The position numbers were made by a program, and so were the translations under genes. From Candidatus Anaerobiospirillum pullicola (GTDB taxonomy: Bacteria > Pseudomonadota > Gammaproteobacteria > Enterobacterales > Succinivibrionaceae), in NCBI GenBank assembly GCA_018884035.1, contig JAHLFE010000016.1, positions 1-34,210 on the forward strand: DNA of 34,210 bases, given 5' to 3'. The notes under the pieces were generated by a model. It ran no database searches, had not been told where the DNA came from, and was given only the letters and a program-made list of their open reading frames with translations. Below are positions 22,809-31,879 of the stretch, piece after piece. Positions within the stretch are counted from its first letter, which is position 1. Every line of letters begins with the position of its first letter.

Positions 22809-23673
22809 GCCAAACTTCCTCAAGAAAAGCCAATATAAGTGGACTGCGAAAACTAAAAGCAGAGCGATTAAATTTTAAAGCACAAACTTAGCCATGCGCA
22901 CTGAGCCCAAGGCAAGTGCGTGTTCTCATTTTACACGGTTCGACTCAGTTCTTTTGCAGGTCTGGGCAGATCTGTGCGCTGCCCCATAAGTACAAAGTCC
23001 CCTACCACCCGATTCTCCCTAAGAGGGCATCATAATGCTTAGGTATGAGCCAGTCGCAACCACCTCAGAGGCATGGTCTACACAGATGGTAACGCTGAAC
23101 CTACTGTTAGAGATAATGGCGCAAAGCGCCCTATCTCAAGTTAGCCACCTACACCACGCCCTTGAATACGCTGCCGCCTAGCGCCTCACGGCGCCTATCT
23201 TCAGGACAGCAGGTGGTCACGCTTACCACCTCTGCCCCTCGCTACGCTACTTAGCCCCTTGGCAACGCAGAATGACCAAGGAACAAGGAGAGCGTTTACC
23301 CCCTTGTTCCGTCAAAGTATTTACCCCATGTTATTGGCTTAAAATCGCCCTTTTAGATGGGGGCAAGCCCATTGATGCAGCAACCTGATATGGAGCGTCG
23401 CGCGTCGCTACCGCGACGTAGCTTGAGGCTGGTTAATGGCAATTAGCTTTGCTCACACAAGGGGAAGTCGCCCTCGGAACAAGTGCTCTCATCAGTGCCG
23501 GATGCAAGGTTAAGTGATGGCACCTACCACACCACACCTCATCTCTTAAGTCAGTTGTTCCATGGTGCTACTCAATTGCAGCAAACAGCAGCCTCTCTTA
23601 CTTTTCTTATTTTCTTACTTTCCTGCACTCTGGCTCTCTTGGTGATAGCTCTTTTGGTGTTTGTTTCACAGCA
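22809..23673. other. intergenic region with MITE copy C
   Basis: This 865-bp gap lies between two minus-strand genes. MITE copy C is at 23288-23475. The part next to 22808 is AT-rich and should hold the promoter of the pseudo-beta-lactamase gene (TATATT at about 22836-22841 is a possible -10), but no clear hexamer pair is seen. No terminator for tamB was identified. Confidence 0.5.
23288..23475 (+). mobile_element. MITE-like element, copy C (188 bp)
   Basis: It runs from GAGAGCGTTTACCCCCTTGT to ACAAGGGGAAGTCGCCCTC, inverted repeats with a few mismatches. It is flanked by a perfect 8-bp direct repeat GGAACAAG (23280-23287 and 23476-23483). It aligns end to end with copies A and B. The internal array has two GCGTCG units (23395-23407) ahead of TACC and GCGACG. 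The 11-bp internal hairpin of copy B is partly mutated here. It has no coding capacity and lies 198 bp downstream of tamB. Confidence 0.9.
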
Positions 23674-26600
23674 CTAATCAAACTCAAAGCTGTAGATCAA
23701 ATCAACCGCCTGATTGATCGACGACACAAACTCCGCATAGAGGTTTTGGATAAGTTCGTAGCGTACCTTAAACTCACCCACCGCCGAGAACACGCCATAA
23801 CCATACGACAGGCGCAATCTACGGTTGATATAACCCTGCACTGCCACTTGCGTGTCATCACCTGAGCCCTGCGTATTAAACTGCACATTACGCATGCCAA
23901 ATGACGAAGCCAGCGATGACATCATGCTCGAAATACCGGACATGCCCAAGCCCAGCAGCATATTGGAGTTGGTGCTGTCCTGATTGAGCACGTTCTTCTC
24001 AAGGCCATGGCCGTAGAGGATGTACGATAAGATCTCGTTTTGCGACATCGATGGCTTGGAGAAGAAGTTGATATCAGGGCTGGTAGCCGTACCGGTTACT
24101 TTGATACCCACATCCACATCATCCTCTAAGCCCTCACGATCGGCCAGAATCTCCACATTGAGGCTAGGGTTAGTGAGATCGTTAAAGAAGAGCACACGTG
24201 CTGTACTAAAGCTAAACTTACGACCATAGACATCAGCAGTGCCGTCTTGTACCGAGATCTCACCATTGGCCTTCATGGCATCATCCGTGACCGCCTTAGT
24301 AAGGGCGATACCACCTACTAAGCGGCCCTTGACCATGCCCATGGCCTGAAAGTTAACATTATCACCCAAGGTCACGTTTAAGTTCATAGCCGACTTAAAG
24401 TTGCTCGGTGCCTCTCCCATCAGCGCCGAGGTGCCCTCAGACGGAACAATGATCTCATCGCTCGAGACCGTGACACCAGTTGAGGCCATGTTCTGCACCT
24501 GAATATCAGCCTCTGGGATCTGCACATCGCCCTTGATGTCTAAGACCTCACCTAAGGTCACTTGAGCATCGATATTGGTGCGGGCTACACCATAGCCCAC
24601 TAAGAACACCGGCATATTCTGCGCTTGCGCTAGCAGCGAGCCATTAGCACCATTTGACCAGTCAAGCTGACCTGACAGCTTCAGCGGCTCACCATTGAGC
24701 ACCACCTTACCGTCGAGATTGCCCTGCGCACCGGCTAAATCTAACGCTATATCAAAGTCATTGATCTGGCCTACGTCATAGCGCGGAATAGCCGTACCTT
24801 GCGCGTGAATCTTGCCAAAGACTTGGGGCATGGTCAGATCACCACCAAAGGTCACATCCACATTGGTCTTACCTGTAAGCTCCGTAAAGCTCTGACCAAT
24901 ATTGGAGATGGTCGCCAGATCAAAATCCTCAATGCGGTAGTAGCCATCTAATTGGCCCTTACCCATAGGGTCGATCACGTCGATCTGCGCTGTAATCAGG
25001 CCTCGCTCCTGATAAAGCTGCATGTCCATATTCGTGCGCATCAGAGCACGGGTGATATGGCTACTTAAGGTAAAGCTGTCATAGACAATACCAGCACCAA
25101 CCGTACTAAAGATCACGCCATTATCCGAGGACACATCCACCGTAATATCAGGATTACCGTTTTGCACGAGGATGTCAGCCTCGACATTAAGCGGCACCTG
25201 CATCTTAATGGAGTCAGGATAGAAATCGCTTAAGGAGCTTAAGTTGAACTCAGTAACGCTGACATGACTTTGCGTGTGCAGTGGCGAGAACTCTGTTTGT
25301 GCCACGTACAGCTGGCCAATCTCACCACGTAACTCTAACGGTGTCATCGAGCCGGCCATATCATTGAGGTTGATATTGACGTTGACCGGATTGGCAAGGG
25401 ACAAGCTACCGGCGCTCTCGGTCGATAAGTACATCTCCATTAAGTTGGCGGTGTAGTCGCGCGTAGCGAGGTTAAGACTGCCATCCACACTTAAGAAAGC
25501 GGCTGTAGTACCACCGCAGTTAGCCGACAGACTGTGACGTAACGGCGTACCCGATAAGTCAATAAAACACTGTCTATTGGCGGCCATACCCGCAGCAAAA
25601 CGCACGCGGTCAGCTAAGGCCGTAAAGTTAAGCGCGCGCGTCTGCATGTTAAATGCGGAGTTAAAGGCCAGCTTGCGCACCCGAAAGGAACCGGAGCGAA
25701 TGCGAGGGGCGCTACCTGATAACTCAAAGTTAAGGTCATGAATCGAGCCAGAGGAAACGAGATGCGCCGAGAGCGAGCCTTCAAGCGTTGGCACTAAGGA
25801 CGTAAAGTCCTGAATGTCGATAATGGCATTTAAGTCCGCACCTTTCTCGGTGACCTGCCCCGTGGCAATGACCGCATTGTTGCCTTGGTTCACTTCTAAT
25901 TGATCAATACGAAAGCCCTGTTGCAGATTGCCAATAATGTTTTGGCTATCAATGCTGGTCTCGTAGCCGTTAAAGTAGAGCTCACCTTTTAAGTAGCGGA
26001 CATTGACCATGACCTCAGGCATGTCCTGATTAAAGATCGAAGCCAAAAAGGTCGGCTGACCTTGGTCATCCACTTGATTGGTGAGGTGGTCAAGGCGCAC
26101 GGCATTAACATACTCATCCTGCGAAATGAGCACATCGGTAGGCTCATCAGGGACACCACCGGCAAGAGTTCTGGTCTTCAGCAGAGGCCGCACCGCCGCC
26201 AGCTTTTTACCTGAGCTTACTGCTGCTACTGCCTCAGGTGTAGCCTCATGACGGGTGGTACCGACATAGCCCATAGAAGACAGCACTGCCGTTTCGTCAT
26301 TAATGCCTTGAGCTTGCAAGCCTAAGTCACTTAATTGCTGTTCGTGACTACTCTGCGTCTCAGCTGCGGCCTTAGCAGTGGCAGAGGAGCTCTCAGCTGC
26401 AGTTTGCGTTTGCAGAGCTAAGCGCTGTAATTGCTCTTGAGGATCACCCTTTTCCGTAGCAACCTGAGCAGCGCCCGTCCCTGTAGCAGCAGTAGCTGCA
26501 GTAGCCGCTGAGGTAGCAGAAGTTGCTGTGGTAGCAGAAGTTGCTGTGGTAGCAGAAGCTGCTGTGGTAGCAGAAGTTGCTGTGGTAGCAGAAGCTGCTG

Positions 26601-29169
26601 TAGTCAGCGTCACCGTGCTGCTACCGTCGGTGCCACGAGCACGATGGGAGCGGCGTGGCAGACGCTCATCACCTAAAGCCCAGCTGACACTTCTAATGGC
26701 CGCTGCAGTACGCATGGCGCCCATCGACTCTAACGAAGAGTAAAGCGTGGCATTACCCGTAGTCCGCACTTGCGCTAATAAGCGCTCCTCTAAGGAGTCT
26801 GGGTCAAAATCATCCATGCCCACCGAAGTCTTAGGAATACGGTTAGCAAGGTATGCGGGCTCACTCATGGTAGAGACAGCGGTCTTACCCTTTTCATTTT
26901 GGTTCATGATGGCGACGACATCACCATCGACCAAAAGTGGGCCTGCAAGCATAGGGCTAAGCCATCCCGCATCATGCATTTGGGCATAGATCTTAGCGTC
27001 GACACCTAAGACGGAGCCATAAAAGACATCACCGCTGATATTGGCCGAGAGCTTCTCTTTTTGGTAGATACCATCGACCACAAAGCGCTCAATGTGGCTC
27101 TTTTCGTAAGATACTTGGGCCTTAAGATCAGTGCTGACATTCTCAAGCTCAAAGCCCGAAACTAATGAGGACAGAGTGATATTGACGCCATCAATGATAT
27201 TGCCTGCACCTTGGAAGTCGATGTGCTGGAGGTTAACCATTGGCTCTGCGGTAAAGAGCGGATAGGAAAAGTCCTTGGACTGTAAGCGCACGCGCACCGG
27301 CAAGGCCGACGAGAGCACATTAGCCCGCGCCTTTAAGGTGGTCGTACCGCCTAAGTTTAAAGTGCTGCGGACGTGTAAATCGGTGAGGTTACCTTGAGCG
27401 GTCAGCTGGCCTTTTAGACCGTAGAGGAAGCCGGTAAAGAGACTCTTGGTGGTCTCGTTTTGTGCGCCAGCGGCATTGAGGCTGACATTAAGATCAAAGT
27501 ACTGATCCAGATTCATAAAACCTGCAATCTCGGCTGCGCCCAGCTCATGCTTGGCGCTCAGCTTTTCTACCTCAAGCTTGGTGTCATACCATGTCGCAGA
27601 GAGTGCTAAGTCGGTCTCTTGGGTATCAAAACCCTCCATGTAGTAGCGGCCTTGGGTCACCACAAAGTCTTTGACCACTGCATTAAAAGGCAGGACGACC
27701 TGAGGCAGGGTAGCGATAGCACCATTACCCGAACCAAACTCTTTAACCTCGGCAGCGCTGCCTTGAGCGGCAGTTGCCTCAGTATCAGCAGAGGTTGCAC
27801 CACTGCTAGTGGCAACTGTAGTGGAGCCAGCGGCAGCAAGGCGAGATGCAGCGACCGTGCTGGCAGTAGACGTGCTGATGGCAGCAGCAGTACTGATGGC
27901 AGCAGTACTGACGGCAGCTGTGCTGTCGGCAGCAGTGCTGGCCGTAACCGCAGCACCGCGCTGCTCCTTACTTACAGGGTGGACGTGCGCGAGTAAGCGC
28001 TGCTCAAACTCTTCATTGCTAAGCTTGGTGTCCACCGGCTCATGAATCTCAATACGCTCTTGCGCAAAGGTAGGCAGGGGCTCGTCCTTATCATCTAACA
28101 GCGCCCGCTCCATAGCGTCCGCAAAGAGCTCGGGATCAGAGTAATGCGCACCACTGGCGCCTTGGCCTTGCCCTTGGCCTTGAGCTTTATCTTGAGCATG
28201 CGCCTGTTCCTGTGCCTGCGTTTGTTGCTTTGGTTGCTGCGATGCAAGTTGCTGCTCCTCATTGAGGGTTACAACCTCGACCGTGGTACCCTGCTGCGCA
28301 GCCATTACTACCGCTTTGACTGCTTGCTCAACATCACTTAAAGGCACCGTGCCCTGAACAGTTTTTAAGGCTAAAGCGGCATCCACCTGCGATGCTGCCG
28401 CCGCCAATGCTTGCTGGGCAGCCACATCGTTAGAGTTTTTGAGGTGCACCGTAATGCTCTGCACATCGGCGCCATTAATACCGATGTTATCGCTCTTAGC
28501 CCACAGCACTGCATTAAGCGAGTCTAGAGACACGTCCACAATCTGCGAGTTAAAGGCAAAGCCAGCGACAAAGAAGCGATCAATGTCGATATCTACAGGA
28601 AATGTCAGGCGAAATGGTGGGGCATTAGGATCCTCTGGCTCTGGCTCCTCGGCCTTAGGGGCAAAGATAGCATCACTTAAGGACACCACTAAGTTACTGC
28701 TCTCTAGTGTCTGTACCTTAAAGAGCTTATGCTGCAGCTGCATTAAGTCGTACTTGAGAGTTAAGCTGTCAGCATTAATGGCCACCACATCCTTGATGTC
28801 CACTAAAGTCTTACCCAGCTTTAAGCCGGAGTAGACAGAGCCATCCTCAATGGTGGTGTCAATGATGATGTTCTGCGGGATAACGTTTTGCGCTAAGGAC
28901 AGCGCGGTGCGGGCACCTGAGAGGGTAAAGATAAAGTAGTAGAGCGCTCCGCCTAAGAGGCAGAGAAAAAGAAAGCTACTAACAAGGCCCCACTTAAAGA
29001 AACAGCAGAAGCGGCGCCGCCAAGGACGTGGCTTGCCTTTACCCAAAATAGCACCTTGAGCAAGGTTAGCCTTATTAGCCTTAGATTTACCTGCTGCAGC
29101 TGTTGAGGTGGCTACAGCTTGATCCTGCGGAGTTGCGGCAGGAGCAGAAGCATGATCCTGAGAACGCAT
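23674..29169 (-). CDS. tamB: translocation and assembly module subunit TamB (enlarged)
   Basis: This is the inner-membrane-anchored, periplasm-spanning partner of TamA, an AsmA-like bridge protein implicated in autotransporter assembly and phospholipid transport to the outer membrane. Evidence: one N-terminal membrane segment (about residues 59-82) after a basic stretch (RPWRRR), the following 'GSVYSGLKLGKTLVDIKDVVAINADSLTLKYDL' typical of TamB, thousands of bases of beta-strand-rich repeats, and the C-terminal TamB (DUF490) domain ending 'VRYELIQNLYAEFVSSINQAVDLIYSFEFD' with the family's terminal aromatic/acidic residues. It lies 2 bp after tamA, the usual order. At 1831 residues it is much longer than E. 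coli TamB (1259). The excess includes an Ala/Gln/Thr-rich stretch at roughly 310-475 and another at 850-930, the latter encoded by an 18-bp tandem repeat. ATG 29169 follows GGAG inside the tamA end. Confidence 0.92.
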   Translation of the reverse strand: MRSQDHASAPAATPQDQAVATSTAAAGKSKANKANLAQGAILGKGKPRPWRRRFCCFFKWGLVSSFLFLCLLGGALYYFIFTLSGARTALSLAQNVIPQNIIIDTTIEDGSVYSGLKLGKTLVDIKDVVAINADSLTLKYDLMQLQHKLFKVQTLESSNLVVSLSDAIFAPKAEEPEPEDPNAPPFRLTFPVDIDIDRFFVAGFAFNSQIVDVSLDSLNAVLWAKSDNIGINGADVQSITVHLKNSNDVAAQQALAAAASQVDAALALKTVQGTVPLSDVEQAVKAVVMAAQQGTTVEVVTLNEEQQLASQQPKQQTQAQEQAHAQDKAQGQGQGQGASGAHYSDPELFADAMERALLDDKDEPLPTFAQERIEIHEPVDTKLSNEEFEQRLLAHVHPVSKEQRGAAVTASTAADSTAAVSTAAISTAAAISTSTASTVAASRLAAAGSTTVATSSGATSADTEATAAQGSAAEVKEFGSGNGAIATLPQVVLPFNAVVKDFVVTQGRYYMEGFDTQETDLALSATWYDTKLEVEKLSAKHELGAAEIAGFMNLDQYFDLNVSLNAAGAQNETTKSLFTGFLYGLKGQLTAQGNLTDLHVRSTLNLGGTTTLKARANVLSSALPVRVRLQSKDFSYPLFTAEPMVNLQHIDFQGAGNIIDGVNITLSSLVSGFELENVSTDLKAQVSYEKSHIERFVVDGIYQKEKLSANISGDVFYGSVLGVDAKIYAQMHDAGWLSPMLAGPLLVDGDVVAIMNQNEKGKTAVSTMSEPAYLANRIPKTSVGMDDFDPDSLEERLLAQVRTTGNATLYSSLESMGAMRTAAAIRSVSWALGDERLPRRSHRARGTDGSSTVTLTTAASATTATSATTAASATTATSATTATSATSAATAATAATGTGAAQVATEKGDPQEQLQRLALQTQTAAESSSATAKAAAETQSSHEQQLSDLGLQAQGINDETAVLSSMGYVGTTRHEATPEAVAAVSSGKKLAAVRPLLKTRTLAGGVPDEPTDVLISQDEYVNAVRLDHLTNQVDDQGQPTFLASIFNQDMPEVMVNVRYLKGELYFNGYETSIDSQNIIGNLQQGFRIDQLEVNQGNNAVIATGQVTEKGADLNAIIDIQDFTSLVPTLEGSLSAHLVSSGSIHDLNFELSGSAPRIRSGSFRVRKLAFNSAFNMQTRALNFTALADRVRFAAGMAANRQCFIDLSGTPLRHSLSANCGGTTAAFLSVDGSLNLATRDYTANLMEMYLSTESAGSLSLANPVNVNINLNDMAGSMTPLELRGEIGQLYVAQTEFSPLHTQSHVSVTEFNLSSLSDFYPDSIKMQVPLNVEADILVQNGNPDITVDVSSDNGVIFSTVGAGIVYDSFTLSSHITRALMRTNMDMQLYQERGLITAQIDVIDPMGKGQLDGYYRIEDFDLATISNIGQSFTELTGKTNVDVTFGGDLTMPQVFGKIHAQGTAIPRYDVGQINDFDIALDLAGAQGNLDGKVVLNGEPLKLSGQLDWSNGANGSLLAQAQNMPVFLVGYGVARTNIDAQVTLGEVLDIKGDVQIPEADIQVQNMASTGVTVSSDEIIVPSEGTSALMGEAPSNFKSAMNLNVTLGDNVNFQAMGMVKGRLVGGIALTKAVTDDAMKANGEISVQDGTADVYGRKFSFSTARVLFFNDLTNPSLNVEILADREGLEDDVDVGIKVTGTATSPDINFFSKPSMSQNEILSYILYGHGLEKNVLNQDSTNSNMLLGLGMSGISSMMSSLASSFGMRNVQFNTQGSGDDTQVAVQGYINRRLRLSYGYGVFSAVGEFKVRYELIQNLYAEFVSSINQAVDLIYSFEFD
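26513..26602 (-). repeat. 18-bp tandem repeat x5 inside tamB
   Basis: Five head-to-tail copies of an 18-bp unit (GTAGCAGAAGTTGCTGTG, varying at one or two positions) encode a six-residue Ala/Thr/Ser repeat around TamB residues 857-886. The unit length keeps frame, so copy-number change would only lengthen or shorten a flexible linker. Confidence 0.9.
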
Positions 29170-29171
29170 GG

Positions 29172-31178
29172 TTAGAACTCCGGGCCAAAAGCAAAGTGCA
29201 GCTGGTAGTTATTGTCCTGTCCTGGCTCTAAACCAGCCGCGATGTCGACGCGGACGATGCCGTAAGGAGAGATGAAGCGATAACCAATACCAGGCCCCCA
29301 CAAGATATCGTCTTGGTAGTCATCAGTAGCCATACCACCATCGAGGAAGACGGCTAAGCGTGAATTGGCAATACCGATAGGGAACTGCACCTCGGCTGTA
29401 CCTGTAGTGAGGTAACGGCCACCTTTTAAGCCTGAGCCATCAGCTTGAGCTGGGGCCTTATCACGGTAACCGAAGCCACGAATGGAATTATCACCACCAG
29501 CAAAGAAACGGTGGCTTGGTGGAACACCCTCAGCGTCAGGGCCAAAGTTAGCACCTTGCTCTAAGCGGAAGAGGAAGCGTGAGTTCTCGGTAATGGAGAT
29601 AATGCCACGATAGAGCGCACGCACCTGCACAAAGGTGTTATCACCCCAGAGCTTGGAGGTACCCAAAGCTTCCAGCATCAGCGAGTAACCACGGGCCGGA
29701 TCAAAGCCACCAGAGCTCTCACGCCGAGTTAAGCGCAAACCTGGCAGTAAGTTTGAGGCATAGCCCGTTTCCGAGGCTTGGTTGTAATCCTCATATTCAG
29801 CCATGATGGAGTAATCACGACGCCAGGAGCCGGTCTCATTGGCAATGTAGTGTACGCCAATTTGCGAGAGCACCGATTCGGTGTCGTTTAAATCCACATG
29901 GTTCTGCATGGCGTTTAAGGTGAGGTAGTCGAGGTTAGGATCCTTCAGAGGAATCTTGTACACAGCCTGCGCATCTTGGGTGATAGGCGTAATGGTGGCC
30001 ATGCTGGTAAAGGAATCGCCACGATCGTTTAGCAGCGGCTTGTTCCATTCCACTAAGAAGCGCGGGCCCTCGTCGGTGGTATAGCCCACACCTAAGCGCA
30101 CGTTATTATTCGGGCGGCGCTCAAGGTGTACCTCAAGTGGCACCTCTTGATCTTTACGCTGATCGACAGCAGGGCGCACGTCCACAGCATTGTAGTAGCC
30201 CGTTTGGTTCAGGGCCTGCACATAGGCGTTGACAACTTGTGTCGAGAAGTAATCGCCTTGCTTAAACTTTTGCAGATTCTTGCTCGGGATGATGAGCTTT
30301 TTGGTGTCATCATCCATTAAGAACTGACCGAAGCGGTAGCGGGGGCCGCTATCGTAAATCAGCTCGATGTCTGCCATGTTTTGGTCTTGGTAGACAAGGA
30401 TGCGCGAGGAGATGAACTTACCATCAAAGAAGCCTAAAGACAGCGCTTGCTCGTGGATCTTTTGCTTGAGATCCTCATACAGGCCGTGATTTAAGATGGT
30501 ATAGGCTCCCAATGGGCTTTGCTTTAAGGCGTCATCAAAAACCTTATACTCGCTCCCCTCACCTAAGATCTGTAAGGTGTAATTGCGGATAAACAGCGGC
30601 TTACCGGCATTGACCTTAACCACGACGGTGCGATCGCGCTCATTGTCCTTATCCGGCAGCTGGACATCGATTTTTGGATGGTAGTAACCGTAGGCACGCA
30701 GCGCTTGAGTACTGCTCTCAGTGATTTCACGCACAAAGAACATGACGCGCTTTTTGGAGATCACTGCTAGGCTGTTGAGGTGAGCTTCGACATTGGTACG
30801 CAGCTCGCCGCTGATACCCTCGACCCGAAAGGAGACAGGGTCAGAGACACGCACTTCGGCAGCAGGCAAGTCATCAGAGGCACAGCCTGTGAGCACTTGC
30901 CAAGAGAACAGGCAAAATGCTACCCACAAGAGCGCACGCAGCAGGCGGCGCAGCTTTAACAATACAGTGGTACTAACAGCAGAAGCGGCAACGGCGGCGA
31001 AGGTGGAGGAAGAAGAAGAAGAAGAAGAAGAAGAAGAGGCGGTAGTGGTGGTGGTGGTGGTGGTGGCAAAGGAAGAAGGGCTGTTCTTGGTGATGGTGGA
31101 GGTAGCACTCTCTACTGACAATGAGCTTGGGGAAGGTGCAGACGTGCATAGCTGCCAGTAAGTAGAGAAGAGACTCAT
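29172..31178 (-). CDS. tamA: translocation and assembly module subunit TamA (Omp85 family), lipoprotein-like N-terminus
   Basis: Outer-membrane Omp85-family partner of TamB. The periplasmic part shows POTRA-type text matching E. coli TamA: 'VEGISGELRTNVEAHLNSL', 'ALRAYGYYHPKIDVQL', 'GLYEDLKQKIHEQALSLGFFDGKF', 'YDSGPRYRFGQF'. The C-terminal beta-barrel carries the Omp85 hallmark IRGF (residues 566-569, 'FFAGGDNSIRGFGY') and ends 'LHFAFGPEF' with terminal Phe. Odd: about 100 residues precede the POTRA part. They include Thr and Ser runs coded by (GGT)6 and (GAA)9 on the opposite strand, then a hydrophobic segment ending in a lipobox L96-T-G-C99, which E. coli TamA lacks. ATG 31178 has GAGG about ten bases upstream. 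A TTG at 30962 would give a standard 26-residue lipoprotein signal without the repeats. tamB follows 2 bp downstream. Confidence 0.92.
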   Translation of the reverse strand: MSLFSTYWQLCTSAPSPSSLSVESATSTITKNSPSSFATTTTTTTTASSSSSSSSSSSTFAAVAASAVSTTVLLKLRRLLRALLWVAFCLFSWQVLTGCASDDLPAAEVRVSDPVSFRVEGISGELRTNVEAHLNSLAVISKKRVMFFVREITESSTQALRAYGYYHPKIDVQLPDKDNERDRTVVVKVNAGKPLFIRNYTLQILGEGSEYKVFDDALKQSPLGAYTILNHGLYEDLKQKIHEQALSLGFFDGKFISSRILVYQDQNMADIELIYDSGPRYRFGQFLMDDDTKKLIIPSKNLQKFKQGDYFSTQVVNAYVQALNQTGYYNAVDVRPAVDQRKDQEVPLEVHLERRPNNNVRLGVGYTTDEGPRFLVEWNKPLLNDRGDSFTSMATITPITQDAQAVYKIPLKDPNLDYLTLNAMQNHVDLNDTESVLSQIGVHYIANETGSWRRDYSIMAEYEDYNQASETGYASNLLPGLRLTRRESSGGFDPARGYSLMLEALGTSKLWGDNTFVQVRALYRGIISITENSRFLFRLEQGANFGPDAEGVPPSHRFFAGGDNSIRGFGYRDKAPAQADGSGLKGGRYLTTGTAEVQFPIGIANSRLAVFLDGGMATDDYQDDILWGPGIGYRFISPYGIVRVDIAAGLEPGQDNNYQLHFAFGPEF
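31009..31064 (-). repeat. trinucleotide microsatellites in the tamA 5' region
   Basis: On the plus strand nine GAA units (31009-31035) and six GGT units (31047-31064) lie close together, read in the tamA frame as Ser and Thr runs. Length changes in multiples of three would keep frame. If translation starts downstream at 30962 they would lie in the leader instead. Confidence 0.9.
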
Positions 31179-31879
31179 CGTCACCAATCCTCATTGCCAA
31201 AAGAAGACAGTGCAGCGCAGAGTACGAGCACAATCCGGTATGAGCACTGCGGTTAACGCACAAACGCACCACAGTAGCAAAAGACAGCAGCAAGCTTTAC
31301 TTGAAGCTCTGTCAGAGCAAATCCAAGCGCCAAAAGGGCCGATACCATTTGCTGTGGTGTCAGCACCCTAAGGCGCACGACACAGCTGGAACGCTAAAAG
31401 CAGTGCTGCAAAAATGCAGGCATGTAACCGCAAATTGTGCTATTGAGAGCAAGTGACAAGCAGCTCTACAGGCACATTGGGAAATGTCAGACACTACTTC
31501 TAGGGCGCAAAGTGGCACTTCAGCCCTGTGACCCTGAGATTAACAGTACAATCAGGCAGTCTGTAAGACTGTACTTATGGAGCGCTCAGGCGACCTCATT
31601 GTTTACCTGCTGCTGCTGCAACACACAAGGCTAAATACCACCACGGACACCACTTTTGCACTGATGCACTTATACACTGATGCACTGATGGCCATTACTA
31701 AAACAAAGCCAGAGTCTGGGGCTCCCTAAGTCTAAGCTCTGGAACTTAGCACAGGCACAGCAGGACTGTTTTGTAATGAGCAGGGTAAAGTCTGTCTACG
31801 CTTACTCTAACAGCAAAGCTCCTTGTAAAGACAAGACGCCTCTTTTTCTCACCTTCTACCTTTGCCCCTGTACAGGAGA
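31179..31879. other. non-coding region between cpoB and tamA
   Basis: About 700 bp without a supported gene. It contains a small hairpin AGTCT-GTA-AGACT (around 31558-31570) and direct repeats of TGCACTGATG/ACACTGATGC words near 31657-31690. No clear terminator for cpoB or promoter for tamA was found. Confidence 0.4.

Noticed and set aside
22930..22955. GGTTCGACTC, recalling a tRNA T-loop
   Set aside because: The flanking bases do not form the 5-bp T-stem, and no acceptor or anticodon arms are found around it.
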